Assembly: GCA_002749535.1 (NCBI GenBank) | Contig: MZZL01000409.1 | Location: 1,284,604-1,348,603 of the forward strand | Source: Apophysomyces variabilis | Taxonomy: Eukaryota > Mucoromycota > Mucoromycetes > Mucorales > Mucoraceae | Direction: 5' to 3' | Length of the DNA: 64,000 bases | Shown here: one piece after another, positions 36,979 through 48,110 of the stretch | How positions within the stretch are numbered: the first letter of the stretch is position 1 | Layout: every line of letters begins with the position of its first letter | The notes under the pieces: model-generated | Told to the model about the DNA's origin: nothing | Databases searched by the model: none | Seen by the model: the letters and a program-made list of their open reading frames with translations, nothing else | Made by a program: the position numbers and the translations under genes

Positions 36979-39278
36979 TTAGAATCCGGTATTCGACACA
37001 GGTCGGTTTGTATGATCTGCGATCGTAGAAAATTGATTACCCGCATTTAATGAGATGACACCTTGCAGACCTAGCCCAGATGGCTGCGATGATGCTTGAC
37101 CCGGTGAACCAGAGTTCAGTGGTATCCCTGCTGCTTCGGCTGCAATATTCATACGGGCTTTGAACGCACTTCGTCTTTGGGAATGCATCGCTTCATATGC
37201 TGGTGTGTTTCCTCGGTTATACCCAACATTTGCCCCTGAACTACCGTTGGGAATAGCGCCAACACTCATCAGGAATTGTTCATCTGACATTTCTTGTTCA
37301 GGTGGGACAGCGAACACTGTACGATGCGTCTTCTGTGGTTCACGATCTGGTAGCATGACTCCTCTTCGACCTCGCGTCTGCCGTCGTTTCCGTCTGTATC
37401 CATATCGGTTAGTCATCTATATAACTTATTTCCATAGCCACGTACCTAGCATCACGCATTCTATCTCTTTCTACCTTTTCGATTTCTGCATCTGTGAGCT
37501 CTAAAATAGCTGGTGTAAATCTTTCTACGCTCTCCGTGTCTCGTATAATCGATTTGACAGCTGGCAGAAAGCTAGACTTAAGATCGTCGTCCGTAACCGG
37601 TGTGCCGTTAAATTCATGCCCAACAAGCAACAGCGATTTGATGAATACGTGAATTTGTTCACGAATTGAGTGGGCAATAGCAGTTCTGTCATGGGATTAC
37701 TTAACGATTTAATCGCTTCGTTAGTGACCCTTACTTAAACTCGCCACCAAGTCCAAGTTCCGTGGCCATTACTTCTGCAAATGATTCGGGAGAATTCCGT
37801 CGGCAATTGATATCCCATTCAAATTGATCGAGCAAAGCACGGTTACCGACCGTGATATCAAGCTGATCATTTTCGTTATTTTTCCTTCCTACCTGACTCT
37901 TCGCCTTTACAGACTTACCCTAATTAACGTTCGCAGTTCCGAGTTGTACGATCCTTTTTCCGTATTTCCTTCCTCCACTGCCGCAACGCCACCTGCTTGT
38001 TCTTCTTCTTTCACAGTTACTGCCTCTTCTTTGGTATGGGAAGTTTCTGAGATATGTTTGCGTTCTTCTTCATCATCCGAATTGTCTTTGCTTGACACAG
38101 TACTGACATTATGCAAATAATAATCGTGCACTTGGTCTCGTATAGCCCGCGCAATATGTGGTCCAAACGTTCCGGCTGGCAGATGCAGATCTTCACATAA
38201 AATTTCAGCAAACTGTTCTGGGGTGATTAAAGTCTCTGTAATTTTGCTGTTAATCTGCCGAGTGTCACGGTCAGCTGAAATATCATACCGTTTAGGTTCC
38301 AGGTGAACGTATCCCTCAATTTGTACCCATCAATCTCGAGTTCGAGACGAATTGGTACCAAGGTGTCTTCTTTATTGGATTGCTCAAGTATTTCGTCAAT
38401 AGAACTGTGGAACGTCGTCAATCCCATTTGACTGAGCTATGTTATTCAACTTACAAGCGGAACTCCTTTGAACGGCGCGGCCTTTTCCTATCTCGTGGAT
38501 AGAGGACTCGACTTTGGGTACCAGTGGTTCCATTCCCGTAACCTGAGTATCCTGGCCCAAACGCGGCTATTGGACCTTGCATCCGATTCCGCCGCTCTAT
38601 ACCAGTTAATTCGATATCTCTTTTCTTTTCCTGTGCTAACTGAAGATGTCGTTTGTGTTGCGTATTAAGAGTTTCTTGATACACTTTATCGTGGTGTTGA
38701 TATAATTCGAGATTCTTCTTCTGTACTTCAGTTTGGGCAAGTATGGATTCGACTTGCGGAACGTTTACTGATGCCGTTGCTGGTACAACAGGAGGTCGAG
38801 AAGAAAGTTGTGGTGGTTGAGGTAAAGGCGAACTGAATTTCATTCCATAGCCTGTTGGCGGGGGAACTACAGCGGCTCCTCCTGCAACTGCTGCCGCCGC
38901 TGCTGCAGCCGCGGCTACACCAGCACCGGTATGAGCACCTGAAGCTTGGTTGACTATAGCTGAGGGCCTTCGGATATATACGCCTTGCTGCTGCTGCTGC
39001 TGCTGCTGCTGCATTCTTCCTGGCTGATTTATTTTGGGTGAAGGCCGACCTATACCAGATGCATCCGGCCATCCGGTAGGATCTGCTGTAACAGCAACAT
39101 TAGGATGTGCTCCAGGTATACTCGAATACATGGGGTTAGCTGCTTGTGCAAAAGGAAGGGCCTGCAATCGTGGCTGCGAAGGCTGATTTTGTTGCTGTTG
39201 CATCGCCATATTATACATAGCTGCAAGGCGTTGCTGCTGCTGCTGCTGTTGTTGAAGTTGATTCAGATTGTTTTGCAT
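36979..39278 (-). CDS. SNF5: SWI/SNF chromatin-remodelling subunit SNF5 (SMARCB1 family)
   Basis: Core subunit of SWI/SNF-type nucleosome remodellers. Minus-strand exons are 39278-38455, 38404-38289, 38235-37919, 37862-37735, 37685-37446 and 37393-36979 (introns 49-56 bp); 679 residues. The N-terminus is Gln-rich with two polyQ runs and a polyAla run. [16 protein letters not shown] leads into repeat 1 ([35 protein letters not shown]). Repeat 2 is [21 protein letters not shown] with [21 protein letters not shown] and [10 protein letters not shown]. The C-terminus is basic then low complexity. Repeat motifs fit both SNF5 and SFH1; the Gln-rich N-terminus favours SNF5. Intron 1 was placed at 50 bp because the nearer acceptors would make 18-23 bp introns. 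Confidence 0.92.
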
Positions 39279-40689
39279 TTATGGTGATAATATGTACAGT
39301 TAGGGAGAAAGACAGGCGATGCGCAATATAATATGGGTTAGGAAGCCGAAGGATAAGCGCGTTCGCGGCGATATATGTCGTAGTAACTACTTTTTTTTTC
39401 GGCCTTTTGGTGTCCCGGTTCACGCGCTGTATGATAAACGCTGCAAACAAGGTGATCATCAATGGTAAGTTCGGGATTTGAACCAGTTTGGTGCACTTAA
39501 GTGACGTCGGTAGAATGATTGGTTGCTATTTGTTCCCTCATTGTTCTGAAATGGTTGAGCACAGTCCAGCGACGCACGCTTAAGTACAGAATTTGCACGT
39601 GACTGTACGTAAGTTAAATATTTTTCCGGCAATGAATACGAGAACTTTGCACTGACTTGGGCAAGGATATATATACGCCACCTTTGAAGTTCTCCAATCC
39701 TAGGTAATTCTCTCTAAGCTGTTGGTGTTATGCATTGATTGGTTATCGGACAGTAATGCACTGTGATATTGGAATCTATTTGTTAGAAAGGTGTGTACCG
39801 CTATTTTCAATAAAAACTCTATTACAGTTCACCTGGGTTTTAACGTACATCATATGAATCACGTAAGGGATAATGGTAAGCTGTCCCAATACAACGAAAC
39901 GCTTTGGTTAAGAACTGTCAACTTATCTTCCATGCATTAAATGGACAATTGTCGCACTTTCCCCTGAAAAGACACAAAGAACATTTGCTAAAAGTAGCCA
40001 TATGCTAACAAGTGTATCGGTAACTTGTCCTTGCTACGATTGTTGTATGTATATTTTCATTGTTTCTTGCAGACAACATTACCAAATAAATAGCCTTTTT
40101 TCAGCCATTTTGCTGCTAAACACTTCTCTTTAATTCTCTCCTGAAATATGTGTTGCTAAGTCGAAGAGACACTTTCTATATACCGGTACGTTGTCTAAGC
40201 AATGGAACTAAACGTAAGTAATACTAACATCTACGTGATAGATCTATCAAAATTAGTGACAATATCCTGGTTGTCTCACTCGGGAAAAAGGTGTTGGTTT
40301 AGTGTATTGTAAGTTCCTGTATACCCGCCATTGTATACAACGTTGACAAAATATAGGTAGCCTATCAGGATCCATCAGCCATAGTATTGTTCTGCCTTTT
40401 TTCTCTCAAACAAGATCCTCACAGTCTTTGCAGCAAGATTAGAAAAAGCCCTTATCAAATGTTGAGCCAATAAAACGGCCGTAGACGTCGACACGATCGT
40501 TTGTATATTTAGTTTTATTTGCGCTCAAAGACATAAAGTGTAAAATTCTATTCTCATTCTAGAAAAGCAAAGAGAATTTCTGTGGGATATGGAGGTAGCT
40601 ATGAATTAACTCTTCTTACCATTTGCATAACTGATTAAGCGTGTCATAGGATGATGAAAAGCCGAAAAGACGAAGAAAAGTCGCCAAAT
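39279..40689. other. Intergenic DNA upstream of SNF5
   Basis: No gene is seen in 1.4 kb. The part next to 39279 must contain the SNF5 promoter; no clear TATA box is visible. Confidence 0.4.
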
Positions 40690-41554
40690 CGTCTCTGGGC
40701 ATCCAAACTCCTCTGATGCATTAGTTGAGATTCCGTATCCTAAGTGGCGAGCGCCTGGTCAGACAACACCGAAGCGAATCGTTTCTAAATTGAGTCAAGC
40801 TGGAAGCCTTAATCTGTGCAGAGAGTATTCATGCTCCACTTATCCGCCAACGTCAAAAAGCCCTCCTTTGAACTCGCCAGCAAAGAGAAGAAACTTACCG
40901 AAGACGTCTGGAAAAATCTCGACAGCCAAAATGCGGATGTCACACGTGTTCCGAGAGGTCTTTTTACAGCAGCGGATGAACTGGGGAGATACTAACCAGG
41001 TACCATCAGGAAAAGCCTTGGTTCAGCCCACACAGCGGTCACAAAAGGGAAAGCCTTTGTTGCACGGGATATTGGCACATATGAGCAGGAAGGATACGAT
41101 AATTACCCGCGATATCAGCAAGAACATGAACGGCGAAAAGAACTGCGGCCAGAAGTGAACATAGAAAGAATCCGGACCTGTCCTTCCAAAGTTAATGAAT
41201 ATCTTAAGAAAACTGCCTAAAGATGCTGAAATGGAAGATTTCAAGCAAAAATTGGATGCGGCAGCAAGGATCTCAACCGACAATGCAGCCACGCTCGCCG
41301 TTGTCACGCGAGCAGTAATGATTGGTACCATTCAACAAGGCTTTTCGATCAACCTCGCTGACGATAGGACAATAACAATCAAGCAAGGAATCCAACCGGC
41401 TGCTTTACCTCGTATTGAAGACTTTTTGGTCTCCAGATGCTCAAATCACTTTCGTTTGCACCGACCATCGAGCAACATAGTGTGTCTATACGGTAGCTTG
41501 TTGCTTAGAAATGCACCACATGTCTATTACAAGTCAAAGAGAGTTTCTGTTTGA
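40690..41554 (+). pseudogene. Unidentified decayed coding region
   Basis: Several plus-strand frames succeed each other in different phases. One (about 40820-41215) reads VKKPSFELASKEKKLTEDVW and later PRYQQEHERRKELRPEVN before a stop. The next (41195-41554, 119 codons) reads KLPKDAEMEDFKQKLDAAAR and TIKQGIQPAALPRIEDFLVS. A TACTAACCAG at about 40989-40998 looks like a branch site with acceptor, so part may be intron. Codon-like composition suggests a once-coding sequence, but I recognise no family and cannot join it cleanly. Confidence 0.35.
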
Positions 41555-42177
41555 CCGTCTACTTTTAGAACTTAGTTGACTGTAAGAAAGAATTAAGCAT
41601 CAAGATCGTCCAAGTCTTTAACTTTTTTTTTGCGCGTATGGCAAAGTTCTATAATAGGCATGTTAGATTTTAACTGTGTAAACTTCTAGGTCATAAAGAA
41701 GAGGTGAAGGTGTACCATAGCGTTGGACACCTTAAGACTTGCCAACGAATGTAGCTGTAAAAAAGAATTGCCAAAACAGCGATCCCTTAGCAAAGCTTAT
41801 CACTACAAATGCTGGTAATTATTTAGAGGAAACATTGAACTCTGGCTCTTGAACACATCAATCATTGAACTGGAAGATTCCTATGTCATCCATAACTGCC
41901 AAGATTGTTAGGATTTCCGGGATGAAACTATCAAGCAAGAGAGGGGGGAGAGAGACAGAGTGCACTCGATCAACAGAGTACTATGGAAAAGCTATTCTGC
42001 CATCGTTAGCTAGGATCTAATTTACGCTCAACACCGTATTTCGCAGATAGCACAACACTTGTCAAAACTTCAGAAGACGGAACGGAATATCTATCATGGT
42101 GAAATATCATAACTCCATGTTGTCATAAAAAACAGATGCATTATTTCCAAATACAAGTCTTGGTTTCCCAAACGAAT
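41555..42177. other. Intergenic DNA downstream of MIC10
   Basis: No gene seen. A short GA-rich run (about 41937-41962, GAGAGAGGGGGGAGAGAGA-like) is the only low-complexity feature. Confidence 0.4.
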
Positions 42178-42638
42178 CTAAACAGAAGGCTTCTCTTTTC
42201 GGAACTCAGTGCCATTCACGTGGTGAGGGTGAAAGACACGCTAAATGATATATGACACCTAGTTAACGGACTGTCGCATACAAGCATCCAGCTATTTTAC
42301 CTGAGCATCGGCATAGGCAACACCAAATCCATATCCAGTAGCGATTGCAATTGGCCAGCTACGCTCTATCGAATTTTTGGCAAGTTAACATACCATCTCC
42401 CACATCCTTTATCTGATATTTTTTCGAAGAGAGATAAACAGATATATTTATATTTACTTTTGAACAGCAACGCGGAAGCCACGATACCGGCGCTCAAACC
42501 CAGACCAGTTTTTACGACAAAGTTGGAAATGACGCGATCCCACTAACAACGATGGCGTTCAGCATGCTGGATTTAACATCGTAAGGTATGACTCCTTACC
42601 TTTTGCGCAAGAAGGTCCTCGCTGGCAATCTTATCCAT
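42178..42638 (-). CDS. MIC10: MICOS complex subunit MIC10
   Basis: Small inner-membrane protein that bends membrane at mitochondrial crista junctions. Minus-strand exons are 42638-42600, 42542-42458, 42365-42301 and 42240-42178 (introns 57, 92 and 60 bp); 83 residues, as in the family. The sequence starts MDKIASEDLLAQKWDRVISN. It has two glycine-containing membrane helices: VKTGLGLSAGIVASALLF, then after a basic turn KRSW the helix PIAIATGYGFGVAYADAQ. The helix-basic turn-helix hairpin with G-x-G-x-G patterns is diagnostic. Its start lies about 60 bp from the start of the divergent EF-hand gene. It is absent from ordinary open-frame lists because every exon is short. Confidence 0.9.
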
Positions 42639-42697
42639 GTTCTTATCCAAAAGCACAAAACCCCGCGCCAAACACAACGACAAGAAACAAAAAACCC
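42639..42697. promoter_or_regulatory. Compact divergent promoter between MIC10 and EF-hand gene
   Basis: Only 59 bp separate the two start codons if the upstream ATG of the EF-hand gene is used, or 140 bp with the inner ATG. No TATA box is visible; an A/C-rich stretch lies immediately before the EF-hand start. The two genes must share promoter elements, probably extending into their coding starts. Confidence 0.5.
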
Positions 42698-43365
42698 ATG
42701 AGTCGTGACTGGCTTTCGGTCGTGATCAATGAAAGCTGTCGCGGAATGCTGGTTTTCTCGAATGGGACGTTACTTCAGATGCAGTTTACGGCAGATCAAC
42801 TTGATGAATTAAAAGCAGGTGGGTCTTAATACTCACTTTATCACCCATCCTTTCAGTACAGTTTTCCTTGATTTTATCTTATACTGCAAAGTCTTATGCG
42901 AGAAACCTAGCGTTTAGTGATGCTGATCGGGAGGGCAATGGCCGGCTGGATAGCGAACAGTTATACCAAGCTCTTCGCGCCCTTGGGCTGGAAGCACCGG
43001 TGATGGATATAATGAATGTCAATCATGACATTTCATTTGATGAATTTAAAGAGATTGTATCTGATCTTATGGTAAGACCTGCATAAAGAAGCTTAGCGGT
43101 ATCAAACACTTTGTTCTACTTGTTCTTCTTCCATTTTGGTCACTCTCTGCAGCGATCTTCGCCATTGGACACAGCTTTTGATTTGCTGGCAGATATGGCA
43201 AAGGGTGGAATTACACTTGAGAGTTTGCTTCTGGCGCATGAAGACCAGAAGGAGGAGGTGACACTTGAGGAATTACAGGAAATGATAAATGAAGGCGATC
43301 GGAACGGGGATGGTGTAATCGATCGGGATGAATTTCGACGCATATGGAAAAAGGCTGGAATATGA
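42698..43365 (+). CDS. Calmodulin-like EF-hand protein
   Basis: Exons are 42698-42818, 42911-43071 and 43153-43365 (introns 92 and 81 bp); 164 residues from the first ATG, or 137 from an in-frame ATG at 42779, which starts close to the usual calmodulin-type opening QFTADQLDELKAAF. EF-hand 1 has a loop DADREGNGRLDS with good ligands. EF-hands 2 (VNHDISFDEF) and 3 (DMAKGGITLE) look degenerate. EF-hand 4 is canonical (DRNGDGVIDRDEF). So probably two of four sites bind calcium, as in centrin- or calmodulin-like regulators. The target is unknown. Which start is used is unresolved. Confidence 0.82.
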
Positions 43366-43907
43366 CGAATTAGCCCTTTCTATATGCAAACTAGCTGGTG
43401 CTTGTTACATTGTAATGCATTCTCGCAAAATGCCTATGGATTCTGTGACCATATGCAGACCAAAAACTTCGAATGGCTACAAACTGTTCCCAAGAAGTAT
43501 ATGATAGATATCTTATAAGCAAATGTAGAACAAGATAGGCGACATCGAACTATAAGAATGGCTTTATCTAACAATGATAAGTTAAACAAACCGAAGCAGA
43601 ATCTGAATATACTGCCCAATGCACGCTTCAGTTTTTGACTGGCGAGAGACGCAGATTGAAGCTAGGTAAATTTATCCTCTGCATCAGCGCAGAATATTTT
43701 GAGACAGGCCTAAGCAAACGTTCATAAGCCTGCAGATTACATGGGCCATCGCATTTGATCAAGCCAAGCAAGTCCTTAAATAATACAATGAGGCTCCTGC
43801 CGAACTCCGGCGGCAGTCGATAAACATTAAAGCTAGTTACAAAAAATAAAGAAAACGGCGAAGGGGAATTTGCAGAGGGAATATGTAATGTACAGTTTAA
43901 AATCTAG
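43366..43907. other. Convergent 3' region between EF-hand and glycosyltransferase genes
   Basis: Holds the 3' ends of two converging genes; AATAAAG at about 43844-43850 is present. No gene seen. Confidence 0.4.
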
Positions 43908-46823
43908 TTATATGAGAGTGTTCAGTAACTCCAGATCATTTTCGAGATCTTGATATTCTTCTTCTTCGGCTTTCGGTTTAACTTCGTTGACGTTCATTTT
44001 TGATACATCGAAAGGTTTAGGCAGAAACTCTGGCGGTTCTAGAGGCGGTGGCCCAAAAGCTGTCACGTATCGCACCGGTTCGACCTTTTGAACAGCAGTA
44101 ACCGGTTTCGATTTCTTCGTTGTTGACGGTTTCTTGACCTTCGACTCCTTTGCTTCTCCAGAGACTGGGAAAGGGCATAGTAGATCCTGTGGGTCAAAAT
44201 TGCCGACCATGCGAGCACAATTTGATACGCGTTGATGCCAAACAGCTGCTATGTCTTTTAAGCTCTGATGCGTTTTTAACTGCCCCCATAGATCCAAAAC
44301 CGGTAAGTCGGAATAGTTTGGTAGTCGTTGGTGTGGCAACTGCGACAGAATTGTGTCTCGTTGCATTAGCGGCACCAGGAAATTGTCAACCGCGCTCTTG
44401 GTTCGTTGTTTCTTGATATGTGTACCGAATTCTAGATGATTGGTGGAAAAGGATTCAAAGCGCTGAAAGTTGGGATACAGCATCACATAGGCACGTAGAT
44501 AAACTAGTTCAATGAAATACTTCTTCCATGATTTTTTCCATCGGTTGGAACGACTCTGAGGCACAGAGATGTTGAGGTTGTCATTCTCTAGGCGACCAAC
44601 AAGATATTCGTGAAATTCTCGCCAATGCTCCGGAAAATAGACGGCACCCCAACTGCAGGGAACTTGACTAAGATAAGGCGTATGGGGTTCATATTTCGAC
44701 TGTAGGACCAGGTTAGGGTCAAAGGGTCGCCGGCCAGCCGGTAGTAACTCTAAGTTACGAGGAGAATACAAACTGACACCGTACATATGTTTGTCAATGT
44801 CGTCACCGTATCGATACTTCAGGATGCTGTATTTGGACCATGCGTAAAAAAGCGGAGAAACCTCGATATCATCTTCTAGAAGAACGGCATAATTATCGTT
44901 ACTGGCAGGATACCATGACTCGACTATAGCAGGCATCAGGCCTCCTTTATGAATACGGTGCTTAAGCACTTTACGGCCATTACGCCAATGGAATTTGCTG
45001 ACCATTGTACGAGTTACTAGATCTGCCGATTGCTCCATATGAATGATCATATCGACCGAATCTCCCAGGAAATGGGATCTACTCGCTGATTGAAGCAGAC
45101 GTGATAAAGAGTGAGGTCGGCGGTCGGTTATAACTACCAGCTCGATGTTTATTTTGTTCCAGTCTGAAAGCAGAGTTAGATGCATGGTTTTGTATTTATC
45201 GTCATCCTTACGTTGAAGTGTGGTTGGTGGTAAGTCTGCAATCCACAAAGCATGCCGGAGATCTTCTGCTGGTAAATTAATGGTTACAACGCCTTGAGCT
45301 TGTGCTACGGCTTTGATAACTCCGTCCAAAGCCGCCTTGTTTCCTTGGATTTGCATTATAACGCGCGGCTGTATCGTCTGTGTGATTTGTGCTAACCGGG
45401 TAGCTAATATTGGGGCTGCGATCCAGTCATCCGAGTCTATCATATCCAAATCATGTATAACAACATCTTTGCAATTTGTCTGGTTCAGCACGTCTTCTAC
45501 GGTTTTCCCAGATAATCCTCGTTGTTGTCCAGTGACGACAACATGGACTATGTATGTAAAACGGCAGAGAAGTGGATGGAATTCCACTGCTTGTTCTGGT
45601 CCATCAACAAAGATTAGTACTGTTTTTGGTTCCAGTACTGTCATCTGACGTTGATCTAATGCCGTTGGGTTTGTACGGGCTGAACGCACTGACTCCCAGT
45701 CCCTATTGTTCTGAAATGCATTCGCGATGTCTCCGCATTTGGTTTCCAAAATTAATCGATTTCCGGTAGCAAGGGGCGGAAGAACAATAGAAGGGATTGC
45801 AGCGTGATGCAACAGGGACTGACTGACATAATAGGCAATTGGTGAACCTAATGCATCGGATTTCATATCAGTTCCTAAAGCCGGAAGCCACGATCTCCGA
45901 AGAAACCATGCACCATGGATCATGTCTACTGGTTGAGTGATTTTCGGCAGTATGTCGAAAGCCTCTGGTAAGCAGAGAATGTTTGATTGATTATCCTTGT
46001 TAAAATTCGCTGGCAATAGAGATGCGTGTGTTCCTAAAAGAGCTTGGCTATAAGTCTCTGTTTGCATTAACCGATAGATGTATTGGAGATGATGAGATTC
46101 TGGGCGAGTTCCACCGTCAATAACCCAGATCCAATCCGTTTTGACATTTTGTACAAGATGAAGCCAAGAAGCCTGGCCAGCACTGCCTAATTTGTAAATG
46201 GAATTCGAAGGTTGATCAACTGGAATAACTTTGATTTCATTATCAAGCTGTTGGCTATGGTGTAACGATATTGATCTCAGTCGTGAGGGACACACAAGCC
46301 AGATTGTAGTTGGTCGGAGAGTTTGTGCCAGAACAGCTTCCAATTGAGGCCTGATATGTTTCTTCTGAGTAATGACTATTATAGCTGTTATGTTCGGATG
46401 GTCAGTGTATGTTGCGTTCAACGCGGCCAGCGCGGATTCATTGTGGCCTTCTACCGTGTAGGTCTGCAGCGATCGTAGAAAAGAGTGATTTGGATAGGTG
46501 CTACGTGGTAAGGACCATGTCCCTGAAAAGTATATGGTTTTAGTGAGATGCATAATTGGGTGGTAGTTCTTCGCTTTACCTTCGGACCAAGTCGTAAACT
46601 GTGGCCATATTATAGCTTCTGTGATATTACTATCCGATTCAAGGGTCATTGCTTGGTCTAGTCGTCGGTAGGAATGAGTCGTGAAGATGAGGAAGATCAA
46701 TGACCATGACATAAACAAGATGACCAACAGAAATCTCAATAGTCGTTTAGTTGGAGAACATGCCATGGTGTTTAACATGATGAGGAAGGCGATGAGCAAT
46801 AAAAGACCAAAGCCCTTTAACAA
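43908..46823 (-). CDS. Large membrane-anchored glycosyltransferase (GT2-like), function unknown
   Basis: An uninterrupted 971-codon frame. The N-terminus has two hydrophobic helices (about 4-22 and 28-48) and then a lumenal-type region with N-glycosylation sequons, so a Golgi type II or double-pass anchor is likely. The first GT-A-like part (about 130-300) has TAIIVITQKK, PTTIWLVCPSR and an acidic WIWVIDGGTRPE motif in the position of a DxD. A second nucleotide-sugar-transferase-like part (about 540-760) has NIELVVITDRRPHSLSRLL and the metal-binding type motif AVLLEDDIEVSP, then CSWGAVYFPEHW. A Lys/Pro-rich then acidic tail follows. The donor and acceptor sugars cannot be told. Confidence 0.75.
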   Translation of the reverse strand: MLKGFGLLLLIAFLIMLNTMACSPTKRLLRFLLVILFMSWSLIFLIFTTHSYRRLDQAMTLESDSNITEAIIWPQFTTWSEGKAKNYHPIMHLTKTIYFSGTWSLPRSTYPNHSFLRSLQTYTVEGHNESALAALNATYTDHPNITAIIVITQKKHIRPQLEAVLAQTLRPTTIWLVCPSRLRSISLHHSQQLDNEIKVIPVDQPSNSIYKLGSAGQASWLHLVQNVKTDWIWVIDGGTRPESHHLQYIYRLMQTETYSQALLGTHASLLPANFNKDNQSNILCLPEAFDILPKITQPVDMIHGAWFLRRSWLPALGTDMKSDALGSPIAYYVSQSLLHHAAIPSIVLPPLATGNRLILETKCGDIANAFQNNRDWESVRSARTNPTALDQRQMTVLEPKTVLIFVDGPEQAVEFHPLLCRFTYIVHVVVTGQQRGLSGKTVEDVLNQTNCKDVVIHDLDMIDSDDWIAAPILATRLAQITQTIQPRVIMQIQGNKAALDGVIKAVAQAQGVVTINLPAEDLRHALWIADLPPTTLQRKDDDKYKTMHLTLLSDWNKINIELVVITDRRPHSLSRLLQSASRSHFLGDSVDMIIHMEQSADLVTRTMVSKFHWRNGRKVLKHRIHKGGLMPAIVESWYPASNDNYAVLLEDDIEVSPLFYAWSKYSILKYRYGDDIDKHMYGVSLYSPRNLELLPAGRRPFDPNLVLQSKYEPHTPYLSQVPCSWGAVYFPEHWREFHEYLVGRLENDNLNISVPQSRSNRWKKSWKKYFIELVYLRAYVMLYPNFQRFESFSTNHLEFGTHIKKQRTKSAVDNFLVPLMQRDTILSQLPHQRLPNYSDLPVLDLWGQLKTHQSLKDIAAVWHQRVSNCARMVGNFDPQDLLCPFPVSGEAKESKVKKPSTTKKSKPVTAVQKVEPVRYVTAFGPPPLEPPEFLPKPFDVSKMNVNEVKPKAEEEEYQDLENDLELLNTLI

Positions 46824-47468
46824 ATAAATAAGAAGGTATTTCGTTTCGTGATTTGTTTGGCTTTCTGTGGGCTAAAGTGTTTAGTGTGTCGTACCAATTA
46901 AGTCTCTACCGGATTCTGTTGTTATTTCGTGTTGGTAAGTCTATATGCCAGGTGTAAATGTACCTTTACGCGTTACGGTGATCCTTCAAGTAAAGAGGGA
47001 GTTATCAAGGAGGGAAGAACAGGGGATATTGCAGCTTCTAGTTATGGTTATTGCTATCCGTGATTTTTCTCTCTTCAACAGTTTTTGTATATTCAACCCT
47101 CCGAAAAAGGTAGGACATAGGTTTTCATGGAAATCATCGAAGGAATCGTTGGTAAAATTACCAGGTACGGTAATTCAAGACAACGTAAATGGATTGGCGT
47201 GAGGATCCGTGTCACATTACTAAGTGACACGAATCCCGCTCGAAGGATATGTCATTCATGTGCAAAATAAAAGAATGAGAAATTACGGAAGCCATCTGAG
47301 ATGAGCCTGCAGCATCAATAACTGAACGAAGCGCTGTTCTGGACTTTTCCGCAAGGTTGAAGAACCTATGACGCTTTAATAGGATTGTTGGAGCAATTGT
47401 CTACATCTGACCGCTTATTATTCTTAAGTTGCACAAACTTTTCCAAGAGGAAAATTACGGCAGAAATA
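46824..47468. other. Intergenic DNA upstream of the glycosyltransferase
   Basis: Upstream region for the minus-strand glycosyltransferase. Short plus-strand frames (46945-47202 and 47127-47270) are basic but unrecognised, and I do not call them genes. Confidence 0.4.
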
Positions 47469-48110
47469 TTATGGTTTGGAGTCGTCCAATGACTTTGCTA
47501 AGTATTGCTCGATCGATTTGACAACAAGGTTATGATCATCCTGTCAAGTTATTGTTAAGTAATACTCAAAAGAAACAAATACTATTTTTACCTCCTGTGC
47601 GAGACCTGAGACCGTGATAGTGCCGACGATTCCGACGTCTCGAATCTTTAATGGAAATGCACCACCATGGCATGCATACTCTTTATCGCTGACCTAAATT
47701 GCGCATTAGTTTGCATATAACTGAGACATTAGCCTACAGCATATTTTTGCTCAAACACCGCCGACTTGCTTGCGCAATACTGACCCATGTAGTAGCTGGA
47801 ATGGCCGAACCTGTTTACTGTGTTGCTAAAAGAGAGACAAATAAAATAATTGAGATATAATATCCTAAATACAAGGAAAAACACCAGCTTACTTTTTCCG
47901 GCGGACCCATTCGTTATTGTCTGGACTTGTGCCTTGCATAGAATAATGGAACAGTTGGTGACCAGCCAAGGTAATATCAATCACAATGGGTTTCGTGTAA
48001 GATTTTCCGTTCTTCAACAGCAAAAGCCCTAAATTCAAAGCATCTTCGGAAGTGAATCGCGTGAACTGTAATTTAGCTTCCTGCTCAAGCAATGCATTCA
48101 AGTTGGCCAT
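47469..48110 (-). CDS. HbpS/UPF0303 (DUF336-like) family protein
   Basis: Minus-strand exons are 48110-47893, 47825-47738, 47693-47592 and 47540-47469 (introns 66, 44 and 51 bp); 159 residues, the full family length. Conserved features are FTSEDALNLGLLLLKNG, PIVIDITLAGHQLFHYSM, GTSPDNNEWVRRK, VNRFGHSSYYMG, the signature YACHGGAFPLKIRDVGIVGTI and SGLAQEEDH near the end. The fold is the haem-binding/degrading GlcG-HbpS type. Fungal members are cytosolic proteins of uncertain function, and a redox or haem role is only suggested by distant relatives. Presence of three introns shows it is long established in this genome. Confidence 0.85.

Noticed and set aside
38405..38454. Very short (18-23 bp) intron 1 in SNF5
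   Set aside because: A 50-bp intron using the next CAG acceptor keeps phase and gives the conserved spacing before LVPIRLELE.
47127..47270. 47-codon basic plus-strand frame after the glycosyltransferase start
   Set aside because: Too short, no promoter or family resemblance.
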